Assembly: GCA_037892935.1 (NCBI GenBank)
Contig: JAYXKI010000003.1
Coordinates: 2,232,001-2,296,000, forward strand
From: Phlebopus portentosus
Lineage: Eukaryota; Basidiomycota; Agaricomycetes; Boletales; Boletinellaceae
Length of the DNA stretch: 64,000 nucleotides
Direction: 5' to 3'
Below the pieces are notes generated by a model. The model was not told the origin of the DNA. It worked only from the letters and a program-made list of their open reading frames with translations, and made no database searches. The position numbers and the translations under genes are program-made. The stretch's first letter is position 1. Each line of letters opens with the position of its first letter. Shown piece by piece: positions 38,696-50,631 of this stretch.

Positions 38696-40845
38696 TTAGG
38701 CAGTAGCCGCAATGGGAGTCGGCATATGGTGCTGCGCGCCACCGATAGCGGTGGGGTTGAACAAGGTGTTCGCATACGGAACAGTGTTGTTCGCGGGACC
38801 AAGGAGGCGGTGGAAACGCTCCAGAGCAATGCGACCTGCAGCAGTGTTAATGGGCGTCTTTTCACCTTGCTTCAACTGAACGGGAGCCGTGCCGTCAAGG
38901 AGACCAAGTTGCTTGTCGTTCCAGATTGGCGTGACGGGCTTCGCGCCGGGAACAGCAACACCAGCGCGTCCACCAACCGCAACCCAGTCCTCGAAGCGAC
39001 GAATACCAAGACGAGTGAAGACCGAATCAATAGCTTGGACGAGGTGCTCCAGTTGCTCAATCGTGTGACCTGGCGACGGCGTGATGCGGAGACGCTCTTC
39101 GCCGCGCGCAACAGTGGGGTAATTGATGCTCTGTACGTAGATCGTGTGATCCGACAAAAGCATATCAGAAGCGGCTTTAGCAAGGGCTGCGTCACCGACA
39201 AGAACGGGAACAATGTGTGAAGGTCCGGGAACGACGGGGATACCGCGCTCCTCAAGGCGAGCCTTGAGTTTACGAGCGTTCAGTTGCTGGAGACGGCGAT
39301 CACCCAAGTGTTCTCTCTGATATGCAATGCTAGCCTGAGCACCTGCAACAGTGGCCGGCGGAAGAGACGTCGTGAAGATGAAACCAGGAGCGTAAGACCG
39401 AATCGTATCAACAAAGTCAGTTGAACCGGCAATGTAACCTCCGACAGCGCCGTAAGCCTTGCCAAGTGTACCGGTGATAATATCAACGCGATCAGCCACA
39501 CTGCCTGGAATGGCATGGGGCGAGCTACCAGCGCGAACATGGGCATCCCAGTCGAGATGTTCGGCAACACCAGCACCCCGAGGTCCGTACATTCCGACCG
39601 CGTGCACCTGAAAGAAAGTTCGTCAGCTGAAGCTCATGATTGGATATTCGGTGATAGAAGGCGGACCTCATCCAAGAAGGTTAAAGCACCATACTGTTTC
39701 GCCAGGTCGCATATCTCCGCAATGGGTCCGACGCTTCCGCACATGGAATAAACACTTTCGAAGGCAATAATTTTAGGCGTTTCCTTCGGGTACTTCGCAA
39801 GCTTCATTTCGAGATCCTTGAGATCATTATGCTCAAAGATCTCGCGCTTCGCACCGGAGTGACGCATGCCTTGGATCATGGAAGCGTGATTCATCTTATC
39901 TGAGAAGAAGATACAACCAGGAAGTTTAGAACCGAGCGTGGCAAGAGTAGCGTCATTCGCGACGTAGCAAGAAGAGAATACCAGGGCTGCTGGTTTGCGG
40001 TGCAGCACAGCAACTTCTTCCTCGAGAGAAAGGTGCATCGCGCCATTACCAGCAATGTTGCGCGTTCCACCAGCACCGTGACCATACTTGTCCAAAGTAC
40101 GACTAGTAGAGAAAAATAGAATAAGCTCCACGTGACATGACATTTGAAATGCAAATGCTCACTGAATGGTCTCGAGAACAATCGGGTTTTTGCCCATTCC
40201 GAGGTAGTCATTAGCGCACCAAACGGTGACTTCTTCCTCAACCTCGCCAGTGTGGGCGACTGGGAACTTGGCCGCAAGGCGATTGATATTGTTGAAGTAT
40301 CTGTAACTCTTGTCCTTGTGCTTTTTGTCAAGCTCATCAGAGTAGAAAGCCTCGTAGTTGAAGGCTCTGCCTTCATCGTGCACTGTGGCAGCTTCAGTTT
40401 TCTTTCCCTTTTCGGTCCCGACAGCGGCATTGGCAGCTGCAGCAGCCTTCTCTTCCTTCGCAGCCGCTAGAGCCTGCGCAATCTCTGCTGCACGACGGGC
40501 GGCGGCCGCGTGAGGACACTTTTCGATGCCAGTAGTTCCGTTGCCAGGGACATGCGGGTGAGATGGGGGGAAGACGCCCTCACGAGCGTGGATGCCCTGG
40601 ATCTCTGCAGCACCGGCGACAGAAGCGTAGCCGCGAGCCTGCTGGGCGGCAATCTGGGTCGAGCGAACAGCGAGAGCCGGGCCCATGATGGGACAACCAG
40701 CGGCACGCTCGGACAACTGGGAGAGAGTCGGGAAACGGGCAGAGGCCGAGGTGCAGAGGGACCTGAGGGTGGACATCTTGGTCCCCTTGAGGAAGGGGCA
40801 TTGATTCTTGAAACGAGCAATTGTGGAGAGCTTGTCGAAATGCAT
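38696..40845 (-). CDS. HEM1: 5-aminolevulinate synthase, mitochondrial
   Basis: I read three exons: 40845-40163, 40102-39667 and 39607-38696, encoding 676 aa (an upstream in-frame ATG at 40875 would add ten). It condenses glycine and succinyl-CoA to 5-aminolevulinate with pyridoxal phosphate, the first step of haem synthesis, in the mitochondrial matrix. The PLP lysine is K423 in [14 protein letters not shown]. Other signs are [29 protein letters not shown] across the first splice, and [17 protein letters not shown] across the second. The long N-terminus is a targeting region with three Cys-Pro pairs at residues 16, 51 and 110 (QCPFL, GCPIM, KCPHA). These match haem-regulatory motifs and suggest feedback by haem. 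Confidence 0.95.
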
Positions 40846-41725
40846 GGCTGGCAACGCTGGCAACGACGACGGCAACAGCGAGGACGACGACTAGGGGAAG
40901 GAAAAGCAAGGCGACTAGAGACTAGAGGCAGAGACCATGTTCTTAAGGGATTTTCCAGGTCGATTATGTCATCATTCTCGTCTCACTTGCTAGCCAATCA
41001 CGCGACAAGAATTTGGTATTTTCACGCCCCAGCTGATCGGTCGAGAAACTCTCTCAAGCACAATCATGCACCGCTCTCACTCTCATACACCGTGAAGCGC
41101 GCAGGGCTCCCACACTTCGTCTAGCATTGGAACACCCATTTACACCCTCAGTGTGAACGGGTTGAAGTGTATTTTAGCTCATTGGTGGACTTTGAATCCG
41201 ACGAAGACATGTATATAACATAAGACTTGGCCTGTAAGCTTATTTTCCATGACGTTCCATGGTAGTCCATGGTATGTTATTTGATAGTTACCGAAATGCA
41301 AGAAGCTGCAACGGTAGAAGTCGATGAAGACGATTATGATATGGTTCAAGAGCAACATCCGTCACTACAAAACTCTAATGCGTCTGGCTTGGAATCAAGT
41401 TGGGGTTTGATAGACCGAAAACTTCGGAGGACCCGCGTGACTTCCCCGCATTCTTGTCTATTCAAAGTTCTCGTGAGGTAGATCAGCGAGTGAAATGGTA
41501 AGTTCCAGTACATGTGGGAGAACAAATCAAAAAAATAACTTTTACATGGGACTGCCCTGAAATGTGCATGCACTTTATCCCTGTCGATTGGTACCAATTG
41601 GAAATATCACATTACAAGCCCTGCTTTCCCCACAGATCAAACAGGATGACCGACAATATTCAATACTCTTTCGAAAACCCGGAATGAACGGAGCAAAGCA
41701 CAAGCATCCGAGTAGCTCTTGAGTC
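40846..41725. other. Spacer between HEM1 and TAF8
   Basis: No supported gene. A plus-strand open stretch at 41290-41480 (around EVDEDDYDMVQEQHP) and a second frame reaching 41499 look faintly coding but do not splice together or continue. It may hold a gene relic plus the HEM1 promoter and the TAF8 3' UTR. Confidence 0.4.
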
Positions 41726-42801
41726 TCAACCCTCTACTCTCCACTTCTTGCGTGGATATTTAGTAGCCTCCCAATTAACAACACCGCCAAAGAGTTCACC
41801 GTCATTCGCATCGGCGTCTACCTCCGTCGCAAGAAGCAAGTTTCGTAATGACTCTTGCACAAGTGCTGCGTTCTCCAGCTTCTTTTCGAGTGAAGGAAGC
41901 GCCTGCTTCTTCGGCGGCGGGACCTATTACAGCATAAGTCGGCTGTCATCAAGGTAGAAGACAGGATAAACTTACAGGAGTTCTCAGGTATGTGTGTTTC
42001 GGTGGTAAGGGTGGGAAATGTGGGGGTAGGGAGCGTAATGTCTGAGGCACAACAGGCGGAGTGTTCTCATCATCCGACGCTAACAGTTCAGGAGAACTCG
42101 ATCGTCGTTCTGGTGGGACCAATTCTAGATTTAACGAAGGCCCTGGTTCGCCTAGGTAGGACTGCCATCAAACCAAATGCACCCGTATAAAACGTGAGAT
42201 AGCCTTACCTTCGCGTCTCCGTTTTTGCTCGCGTTTCTTGCTTTCCTTGTTTTCTTTTGCGAGCTCGGATATGTCAAGATCGTACTCTAAAGCTGCGGAA
42301 AGTACATCTGGTGCTGCGGGTCGACTACGTCCTGAATTATCTGCAAATGCCTTTGCACGCGAGAAAATTTGCTCGATGACTAGCATTTTATGTAGTTTAC
42401 AACAGTGTAGTGAGCAAAGGAATCTTTTGAATATTCGAAAGAGAACACGAGGACGTACAAGCCACAGCTTCCACCTCAAACCTCACCATGGCCGCAACTT
42501 CCGCACGCTCAAACCCTTCCTCCATAACTCGCAGAGCGAGAAATCTCCACATAGCGCTCGAGACAGCTTTTGGAGATAGATTCAGCTCCTCCTTTCGCGA
42601 CTTGGATGGGCCCGAAGCATAACCGTTTGTATTGTCCGATTCCCAGTCATGGGACTTTATGGTCCCGGATTTTCGAGTGACTCGTCTCGACTGCTGTGGT
42701 TGGAATTGTTCTTGTTGCTGGAATTGTTGGCTAACACCATCGGTATAGGTTGGCTGAGAGGTGCTTGAGTATTGATAATAGGACATTATGTCGCCGTTCA
42801 A
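41726..42801 (-). CDS. TAF8: TFIID subunit TAF8
   Basis: I read four exons: 42801-42459, 42379-42209, 42151-41976 and 41923-41726, encoding 295 aa (a second in-frame Met is five residues in). Residues of about 76-160 form the bromodomain-associated histone fold, with LSPKAVSSAMWRF, then VRFEVEAVAFIEQI across the first intron and RPAAPDVLSAAL. The Pro-rich TAF8 signature PLPPKHTYLRTP lies at the end of exon 3. The N-terminus is Gln-rich. TAF8 pairs with TAF10 in the TFIID complex at RNA polymerase II promoters. It is divergent from the riboflavin kinase gene with 113 bp between start codons. Confidence 0.9.
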
Positions 42802-42914
42802 GTTGAGCTAAGCAGATGAACGAACGAAAGTGATCGACGACTCTTCCCAAAACGCTCGACGCATCTATTGCCTGCCCAAAAGGCTGACAAACGCAGAAAT
42901 TCGAGTCAAAACAC

Positions 42915-43867
42915 ATGAATTCATTCGCTCGCTTCACTCTGGCATTCTCACTCGCAGTCATCGCTTTCGTCGTCAATTGGTGCATCGACAAGGGAACATT
43001 TTCAACGACGATGGCGGTGACGACTTCAGATTTGTTTAACAAACCTTCGTCTACTTCTACGGCGCTTATGGAAGAGTCGACACCTTTGAGCACGGAGAAC
43101 TATCGCGCTACGAGACCTGAGATCGTAGGTCCTGACGATGGACCAGAGCAGCCTTTCCCTCTTGCTCTTCATGGTGCTGTACAGAAGGGATTTGGAAGAG
43201 GAGGGAAGGAATTAGGGTGTCCTACTGGTGAGTTCCTCCGGTTATTCAGAAATATCGACTCGATAAAGATATGACTGAAGTGTGCACCTGCAAACAGCTA
43301 ACCTCCCTGATGAGGCGCTCAGGCCGTTGAGTGCTGTAATGCATACAGGGATATACTTTGGCTTCGCACAGGTCCTTCCACGGAAAGGTTCGGAGCATAC
43401 CTTGGGCGAGGAAGATGGCAAAGCGCATCCTATGGTCATGAGTTTGGGATGGAATCCGTTCTATAAGAATGAGAAATTGTCTGCGGTGAGTCTGTTTCAA
43501 ACTTGTAGAAAGCTATTTCTGATGATACGATGCTGCACTGCCCATGAATTAAATAAATTAGGAGGTGCATATCATGCATGGATTCAAGCACGATTTCTAC
43601 GGAAATGATATGCGCGTGCTCCTCCTAGGCTACATACGCCCAGAACTGAATTACACAAGTCGAGGCGCGTAATACTTACCGACCCGGAGAGATTGGTCAA
43701 AAATCTGACTCTGTCCGCTACCAGAGGCGCTCATAGATGACATCGAAACTGACAAAGAAGTCGCCATTCGCTCACTCGCTCGACCAGCATATGCGAAGTA
43801 TGCAAACGACAGCCTCTTCCTAACGCCTCCGGGAGAGGCGAATCACAGATTAAATCATGCGAGCTGA
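42915..43867 (+). CDS. FMN1: Riboflavin kinase, membrane-anchored
   Basis: I read four exons: 42915-43227, 43298-43485, 43562-43664 and 43725-43867, encoding 248 aa. It phosphorylates riboflavin to FMN with ATP. Family motifs are [17 protein letters not shown] (the PTAN motif spans intron 1), [39 protein letters not shown] and [21 protein letters not shown]. The N-terminal helix [14 protein letters not shown] is a membrane anchor, as in yeast Fmn1, and supports this start over the Met at 43011. Intron 3 (43665-43724) begins GC, not GT; only this join gives the expected TSREALI sequence. The nearby GT alternatives lose residues or hit a stop. Confidence 0.9.
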
Positions 43868-43974
43868 GATACGCTCATGTGGAACTGGAAGATATAGAAG
43901 CGATTCGGTAATTATAATGATAATCTTGTGTTACATCGTAGAATAGAATATACCACAGCTTCGACGTCCCGAAC

Positions 43975-44616
43975 CTATTGATGTTTGTCTGAATGTCCAA
44001 GTGATTTGCCTGGGTCGATCTGGTCCCGTATGCGTTGCTTCTGCAGATGAAGTCAATGATCAGTTCAACCAGAAACATCAGTGAACTCATACGTACCAAC
44101 ACTTTGAGCTCAGGAAAACCGCCCTCGACCTTCCTATCCCAGACTAAAACAGGTCCGTTCTCTGTTGAGAGCCAAACTCGAAATCGCCCTGCCGTCTCTT
44201 CTGCATTTAGAGGCACGAGGTACACGCCTTTCAATGCAGGCGGAGGGAAGGTCAGGAAGAGTTCTGTAGATACCCAAGTTGCTCGATGTAACCTTCGCAT
44301 ATACTCAGTAAAAGCAGAGTCAGAATAGAGGAGGCTGTACGGAGACGTACCATCGACACTAGATATAGTCCGAGTCATGTACCCTGTTCGTAGGTTACTG
44401 GCTTTTCGAGAGATGAATGCATCGGCTTACTCTATCACAGAACTCGATTGTTATGCTACGAACGGGAAGATCGGTCGGAGGAGTGAAAGTCGAGACGTCC
44501 AAAGGATCATTCGTCTTTGAGGCAGTAGGATCCACTTCGAGTGTCACGGTTGTCTTGATGGGAACGGCCTGTACTTCGACGACGCATTCTTTGCATGTAG
44601 GGTTGGAATTGGACAT
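43975..44616 (-). CDS. SelW/Rdx-family thioredoxin-like protein
   Basis: I read three exons: 44616-44431, 44303-44097 and 44040-43975, encoding 152 aa. The Rdx fold is visible: SITIEFCDR strand, HRATWVSTELFLTFPP helix, a YLVPLNAEETAGRFRVWL hairpin, VLVWDRKVEGGFPE and KQRIRDQIDPGKSLGHS. An N-terminal extension of about 50 residues precedes the fold. In this family a CxxC (or CxxU) motif sits at the end of the first strand. Here the first Cys is present (FCDR), but the best splice continues YMRRLH, so the second Cys is missing. It converges on the riboflavin kinase gene, 107 bp apart. A redox role is inferred from family only. Confidence 0.75.
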
Positions 44617-44742
44617 TGTGATGAAGGTTGGAAGAGATTGAGAAACGCGTTGAATATTCAGAAGTGCCAGTGGGCAGTGCTTAGCACTCGCGTCATCGTC
44701 GTCGTGTCGCGTGTCCTTCCTTCTTTTCTTTTGCGTCTAACG

Positions 44743-45475
44743 ATGGCCAACGCAGCTGCAAAAAAATCAGGTACATTCGTCTTTATCTGTTGACCAAAAA
44801 ACCTCTTAATTCGTTAAATCTATAGCTGCCCAAAGCGAAAGAGCCCTCAAGAACCTCAAATATGGCATGGTCATCTCAAACGCCCTCTCCATCCTCCTCC
44901 GATTACTCCGTTCCCGAGGGATATTCAGCCTCCCATTCGGAATAGTCTACATACTTCTCGTGCTTTCGTATTTCGTGGAGGTCTTTATATTTTACTTTTT
45001 ACTGAAGTCTGGGACGCCTGTGAGAGATGCAAAGGGCAATGTGGTCCGACCGCCAAGCGTGGAGCTTGCCAACCCAGGGTATTTCTGCGAATGGATGTTT
45101 GACGTGCTTTATATCACTTGTGAGCTTGTTATGCGTCCTTTCATTTTTATGCCATTTGTCTAAATATTACGTCTTTTCAGGGGCCTGTCAAATAGGCAGC
45201 GCCTTGATCAGTGAATATGTATGGTGGTTATACATCGCCGTAAGTCTGTCGCTTCAAATGTCTTTGATTATGCTGTCCCTAAGGCATCTTGTACCCAACA
45301 GATTCCTGGGTATGCCATATACAAGGTCGGCCCAATGGCCTATGGCTTCTTGAAGCCTGGAGGTGCACCGGCAGAAAATGTTCCGGTCGAATCCACGAGC
45401 AAGCGTCAGCAAAAGCTGAAGGCCCGTCAGGAGCGAGGAGACCCTCGCGTGAAAGCTGTGAACGTCAATAGATGA
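44743..45475 (+). CDS. SND2: SND2/TMEM208 ER-targeting membrane protein
   Basis: I read four exons: 44743-44770, 44826-45119, 45181-45239 and 45302-45475, encoding 184 aa. The DUF788/TMEM208 pattern is present: a basic N-terminus, a helical hairpin (GMVISNALSILLRLL and SLPFGIVYILLVLSYFVEVF), a second pair of hydrophobic segments (GYFCEWMFDVLYITW and YVWWLYIAI), the KVGPMAYGFLKPGG motif and a Lys/Arg-rich tail. In yeast, Snd2 is an ER membrane component of the SRP-independent targeting route for proteins with downstream membrane segments. The function here is inferred from family. Confidence 0.85.
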
Positions 45476-45716
45476 GGACCACGGGTTTCGTATATCATTG
45501 CTATGCTGTCCATTGCTTAATAGACGATGCTTTCGACCAACGGAGCTGTGCGTGCCAGGAGATAACGACCAATGTTGTACTACGACTATAGGGTATACTG
45601 CAACGCTTAGACAATGAAGAATCAACAAGATACAGCCAAAGATCCCACACGCCCATAACCATCTCTACGATCCGAAACGCAGTGTGTTCACAAGATAAAC
45701 AAAATCCAGACCCACA

Positions 45717-46796
45717 TCAAACGATAACGCATCCACCACAACATCCTTTGCGAATCTCTTCCTGCTCGTTCGAATTGTATGCCCCCTTCTCGTATCCGTC
45801 TCGTAAACCGATGTGTTGCATCTGAATAACGCTCAACGGTTAGGAAGGAAAAGGGTCAAAGTACAATAGAGGTAGACGTACTCGGTTATATCGTCGAATT
45901 TCACGCACGAGCTCAACGAATGCTTCATCGACATTTACTCGTAGTTTCGCGGATGACTCGAAAAAGTGGCAACCAAAGTGTTTCGCTAAGTTTATGCCCT
46001 CTGCTCAGGACATCAAAAAACAAGCACGTTATAGCGCTAAAATGAGGATAGATCTGACTTTACGCACCAGCAGTATTGACGGTTCTATCTGAGTCCTCCA
46101 AGTCTAGCTTGTTACCTAGGAGAACGAGCGGCACGTAATCGCGGTCCTTCACTCGCAGGATCTGATGGTAGAATTGATCCATTTCCGCGAAGGAGTTCCT
46201 ATCTGTGATCGAGTAGACGAGCATGAACCCCTCTCCTGAGCGCATGTACTGTTCTCGCATCGCGCTACACGTCAAAGCAAGCAAGATCGATCAGTATCAT
46301 AACGAAAACGCGAATTGTGGCGCGTCCATGCGGAACTCTGCGCGGGGAGGTTGGGGGAAAGAGGAGGGGTTGGAGTGAAAGGTGAAAAAGAAGAGGCTAT
46401 GCACCTGTATTCCTCCTGCCCAGCGGTATCCAGCACATCAAGCAAAGCAACCTCCTCGTCTATCAAGCACTGTTTCCTGTATGAGTCTTCAAGCGGTATC
46501 GCTGGTATCAATTCTGTCGCCCTGGTAATCGTTGCCTGAGAACAACTCACCTTCGATCGTCGGATCGTACTCATCTACGAACTGGCCTTGTATGAACCGG
46601 ATGGTGATTGCAGACTTCCCGACACCTTTCCGGAGAGAAGGTTGAGTTTACGGCTCCAAGATCAGTATCCATGGCCAAGTTGCTCACCTCCGCCTCCGAC
46701 AACGACGAGCTTATACTCTCTGAGGAACTGTCCCTGTAGAAATCTTGTCTATCTCCACCTTTCATGAGTGTTGGAGCGACGTACAGCCGACTGCAT
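45717..46796 (-). CDS. ras1: Ras-family small GTPase
   Basis: I read seven exons: 46796-46785, 46733-46688, 46625-46551, 46486-46405, 46264-46068, 46000-45882 and 45821-45717, encoding 211 aa. The first exon is only 12 nt (Met-Gln-Ser-Ala). The G1 loop is GGGGVGKS (17-24), switch I is YDPTIEDSY, switch II is DTAGQEEYS (64-72, Gln68), and NKLD and ESSAK are intact. The C-terminus is [10 protein letters not shown]: a CVIV prenylation box preceded by two palmitoylation-type cysteines, so it should be lipid-anchored at the plasma membrane. All catalytic residues are wild-type-like. Ras controls cAMP and MAPK signalling, mating and hyphal growth in basidiomycetes. The symbol is by similarity; which fungal Ras paralogue it is cannot be settled here. 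Confidence 0.92.
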
Positions 46797-47536
46797 TGCA
46801 GAGTACAACAACAAGAGACCTTGTTTCCGTCAGGACAAGGATGAAGAACCTAACCGAGAGAGAGACAGTAAGCGTGACCAGAGACGAGAAGTACAAGCTC
46901 AGAATGTAACCGCCACAGGAATAAAAGTCGACTGTTGGCCGTTTCCTCATAAATGGACAGCCCCTGTGGTGGAAGAACACAAACACAGGATGGAATCACG
47001 TACTGCGAAGCGAGCGCCCGGAGTGTTCCTTTCCTCCTTATAGCTGTGGCGCGGTCATTTCAGTCGTGGCACGCGAGTTCGAGCTGTGCTCTACTCTAAG
47101 AAATGGGAGCTTCACGCGGCGACTTCTTTATATATAGAAATAGCGAGCCGAATCAACAACTATGGCCGACGGCAACGCCCCCATTTGATGTAAATCCCCC
47201 TTCGGACCCAGATAGGCCAGAACGGAGTTTTCGGCACAATTCTTTTGCGAATTTGAACTTCTTGGCAATATAAGTCGAGTCACGTCTTGTTCACTTTTGT
47301 GTTATCAATTGAAGATCTATTGCTGAGCTACACTGTTTGGTCTATTTATTAGTGCCCAGTCCTTTTGTCCGGAAGGAGGAAACGAACCTGAAATGAATGA
47401 CATGCAACGACATAATCCTTTTGGACAAGCATAAGTGAGCGTACATTCTTCATATAGAATATTACTCACCTAGCAAACAACATATTGACTTGGTATAAGA
47501 ACAACACATCTAAACATCTCCATCTCTGAACACTAT
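46797..47536. other. Ras promoter and SWA2 3' region
   Basis: No gene is seen in these 740 bp. They contain the upstream region of the minus-strand Ras gene and the 3' UTR of the SWA2 gene. Confidence 0.5.
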
Positions 47537-50260
47537 CTATTGCTTGAACGCAGTCCATGCTTCGTTCAGAGCCGCGAAGACTCCGTTCGCAATCATCCTT
47601 TGCTCTATAGTTGTATTACTTGAGTTGATCTGAAATTGCGGGTTAGTGGTGTGTGACTACAACGGCAATCAAATCAACCTTGTCTGGGTGAAGTTTGGCG
47701 ATAGCCTTCATATAACGGATCTTCACTTGGTTTGGCGCAACAAGTTCGTGTAGGCCAACCTTCTGCCAGCCTAATTCCGGCCACAAGACATTCTCAAGGC
47801 TTGCAACCAGAGCACGCACATTCGTCTCCTTGCCCGCTTTCCACGCTAGTAAACGAGCATCAACGGAATCCTTGAGGTTTGCTTTGGCTTGTTCTTCCTG
47901 CTCTAGGACTTGATTTGCTTGACGCAATTTCTTGACTGCTTCGAAGTCCTGTTGAGGTTTTGTCACAGCAGGACGAGGGGCAGGTCGCGAAGCAGGTGGG
48001 CCACGCGAAGCTGTTAATTAACGCATGAGATGCTTCATTCATTAACCAGCCCTGATAGAAGCAACTCACGAGTAATTTTCTCCGGTGTTAGCATCTTCCG
48101 ACACCTCGAGGCTCCTGCGAAGGCGTCACTTCGCATCTTTGCAGACCATTCACAGGCAATAAGTGCTTCCCAGTCCTTGAGTGCCAGGTCCCACTTCTCA
48201 CGACCCTCGTATGCTTCAGCGCGGCGTCGCAACGCTTTGAGAAGCGCGTCAGCAAGATCGACAGATGCCCCCTCCTCTTCGCGAGTGACTTTTGCTTCCT
48301 GAGCAGGATGATAGTCCGGGCCTATTATCGACACCACCGTCGTGCAATCCTCGACTGCACCAGAATGCTCCCCTATCTTAATCCGAGAAAGTGCACGGTT
48401 GTTATAGAGCGGCACTAGTAGAAGGTGGTTTGCTGGAAGAAGCTCTATGGCGGCGGAATAAGCTTGCTCTGCGTTTGCATATTGCCCAAGTTTATAATGC
48501 TCCGTCCCTTTTGCCTTATGCGCGTTAGACGATGAAATTGCGGAAGGGCTCGCAGAAACCGCTTGCCGAACGCGTAAAGGGGGCGTAGATTGACGTTGCT
48601 GTGGCGGTGGAGTCGGAGCAAGCGCTGCGGAAGGCTGATTTTGGGACGTCGTGCGAGATGGTACAGGCCTTCGTCGAGCTGGAGAAGCATACACTGCAGG
48701 CTCTTCATCAAAGAGGTTCCCGATTTTTAGTACTGGAGGTTTCGGTGCACCATCCACTACGGGTCGGCCTTGCTGAGAATGCCTTTGTCGTATAGGAGGA
48801 CGAGATAAATTTTCCCTCTCGTCGTCATCGTCGCGGAAGCTATCAGATGAAGTAGAAGCTTTGCCACCATGTATTCGTCCCTCGCCATCTGCGGGTATTT
48901 CGGCCATCCAGCGTGGTTTGCCATCATTGGTTTGTCGACTTTTCGTTTGCCGCTCCTCATAAACTTTCTGCATTTTCTCCTTCCCGTCTTTCCAGAGGGC
49001 ATTGGCGCGACTGAAGACAGTTAGGCCAATCTCGCTTGCTTGTGCTAGTAGTTTGTCTGCACGGTCTTGAATATCTTCACCGATAAAGGATTGTGCCTGT
49101 TTCTGAGTCCGGCTCGCTCCAGTAGATGAAGGCGTCTGGCGTTGCGCTGGACGCTGGACGTGTAGGTTCTCTTGACCGTGTTCTTCCCATCCGGAATCGT
49201 CATCATGCAAATCAGATAATCTCCTTCGGGGCCTATCCTGAACCGGTTCTAGCTCCTGATCCACACCCACACCATTAGAAAGAAGTGTATCCAACGCCTG
49301 CTGTACATCTATTCCAGTGTCTGTTGATGCAAGAGCCAATCGTGCTTGTTCAGGAGAGAAACCCATCTCCACTATCTGGCCGAGAATATGAGGCGGTGGT
49401 GAGTTAGTTCGAGTACCCTTACTTTGCTCTTGAGGAGTGACAGGAGCGGGAGTGGCCTGAATAAGTGAGGATACGCTGAGTGATGAATGAACGAAGTGAA
49501 GATCTGCAGAACACACCGGCTGTGGTGGTGGTGAGGATTGTTTGGATACAACAACGGGCTTGCCGAGAGCACCGAGTATATCGTCGTCAAGTTCCTCGCC
49601 GCGTTCAACGTTCACCGGGGTAGTTCGGTTTCCGCCAAAAGAATCCGGTATCAAGTCGCCACTGTCCAGGGAGTCAATCAAGGATGCTGCTTCATGCCTT
49701 CGAGCATGCTGCTGTTGACTATGTGTTTTAACTGGGCCTTGAGCATGGCTAGCAAAGTCCGAGAGGCCCCAGTCATCGATCAAGTCGGAAGGCGCGGAAG
49801 AGGTAGTCGGCTTTGAACTTGAAGGAACTACAGGTTTGACGTCGTTGAATAGCCAGTCATCTACGGTACTTTGAGCAGACGTTTTTTCTCCGCCTGAATT
49901 GGAATTCGACAACCTATGTCCGAGTATGTCCAATCCACTCCAGGCGGTGGACTCGTTCTGTTTAAATTCGCGGTCTCGTGCAGCCCTTGCTTCAATTTCC
50001 TTCTGACTAGCTGCTCGTCTGGCTGCCAGAGACAAGTTCTCTTGATTTGTTGACGAGGAAAATGACGGGCCTAGGAGCGAACTGAATGCGTCCAAGCCAT
50101 TCTGGCTCGCTGGTGGAGAAGGACGGGCAGGATTCGCTGGCGTAAGTGAACGTGAAGCAGGTTTTGAAGACGAGGCAGGAGCTAGCTGAGAGAATGGATC
50201 ATACGGTGAATTTGCTCCCGAAAGACGGTTCGATCCTGGCTTTGGTGAATAGTTCGCCAT
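47537..50260 (-). CDS. SWA2: Auxilin-like J-domain protein (SWA2)
   Basis: I read three main exons: 50260-48070, 48010-47679 and 47629-47537, giving 871 aa. A probable additional 60-nt in-frame intron at 49516-49457 would reduce it to 851. Order of parts: a disordered N-terminus with DPF and DDW-type clathrin/adaptor-binding motifs (DWLFND, DDWGLSD); a UBA domain (IVEMGFSPEQARLAL to LDTLLSNG); a TPR region (HYKLGQYANAEQAYSAAIELL, LYNNRALSRIKIGEH, EAYEGREKWDLALKDWEAL); and a C-terminal J domain ending KAIAKLHPDK then ALNEAWTAFKQ. HPD is intact. Auxilin recruits Hsp70 to uncoat clathrin vesicles; the UBA-TPR-J order is that of yeast Swa2. It shares a promoter with STU1. Confidence 0.9.
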
Positions 50261-50631
50261 AGATCTTCATTACATAGTATGGGCTAGTATGGGTCGTAGT
50301 AAAGATTCGTTTTGTATGTTCTGCTTGCCGATGCACACGTGATTTTCTGAACAATTGTGACTGCGGACGCCGAAAACGAAATTTAATCGATAATTACCTA
50401 TTGACGCTCCCAGCCCAGCAGTCTAGGAACGTGTAATAGATATCAATATTAAGTATAACGCGAAATTAAAGAGGTAGATTTCCGGTCAATGAGATGGATA
50501 ATGGCATGTGGACCATTCTGACCACAAATAGGGTCTGCGTATGTAATATTTAGTTGATTAGTTTTGACGGCACGCGTTCATTCTTCGCATTCATCACGAG
50601 CGAGCAATTCCTGAGCAAGACTCCGACCATA
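50261..50631. promoter_or_regulatory. Shared promoter of SWA2 and STU1
   Basis: 371 bp between divergent start codons. No element beyond general A/T-rich sequence could be assigned. Confidence 0.45.

Noticed and set aside
41269..41500. Plus-strand coding-like stretch near EDDYDMVQEQ
   Set aside because: Two frames would have to be combined and the only good downstream acceptor creates a stop; at most a relic.
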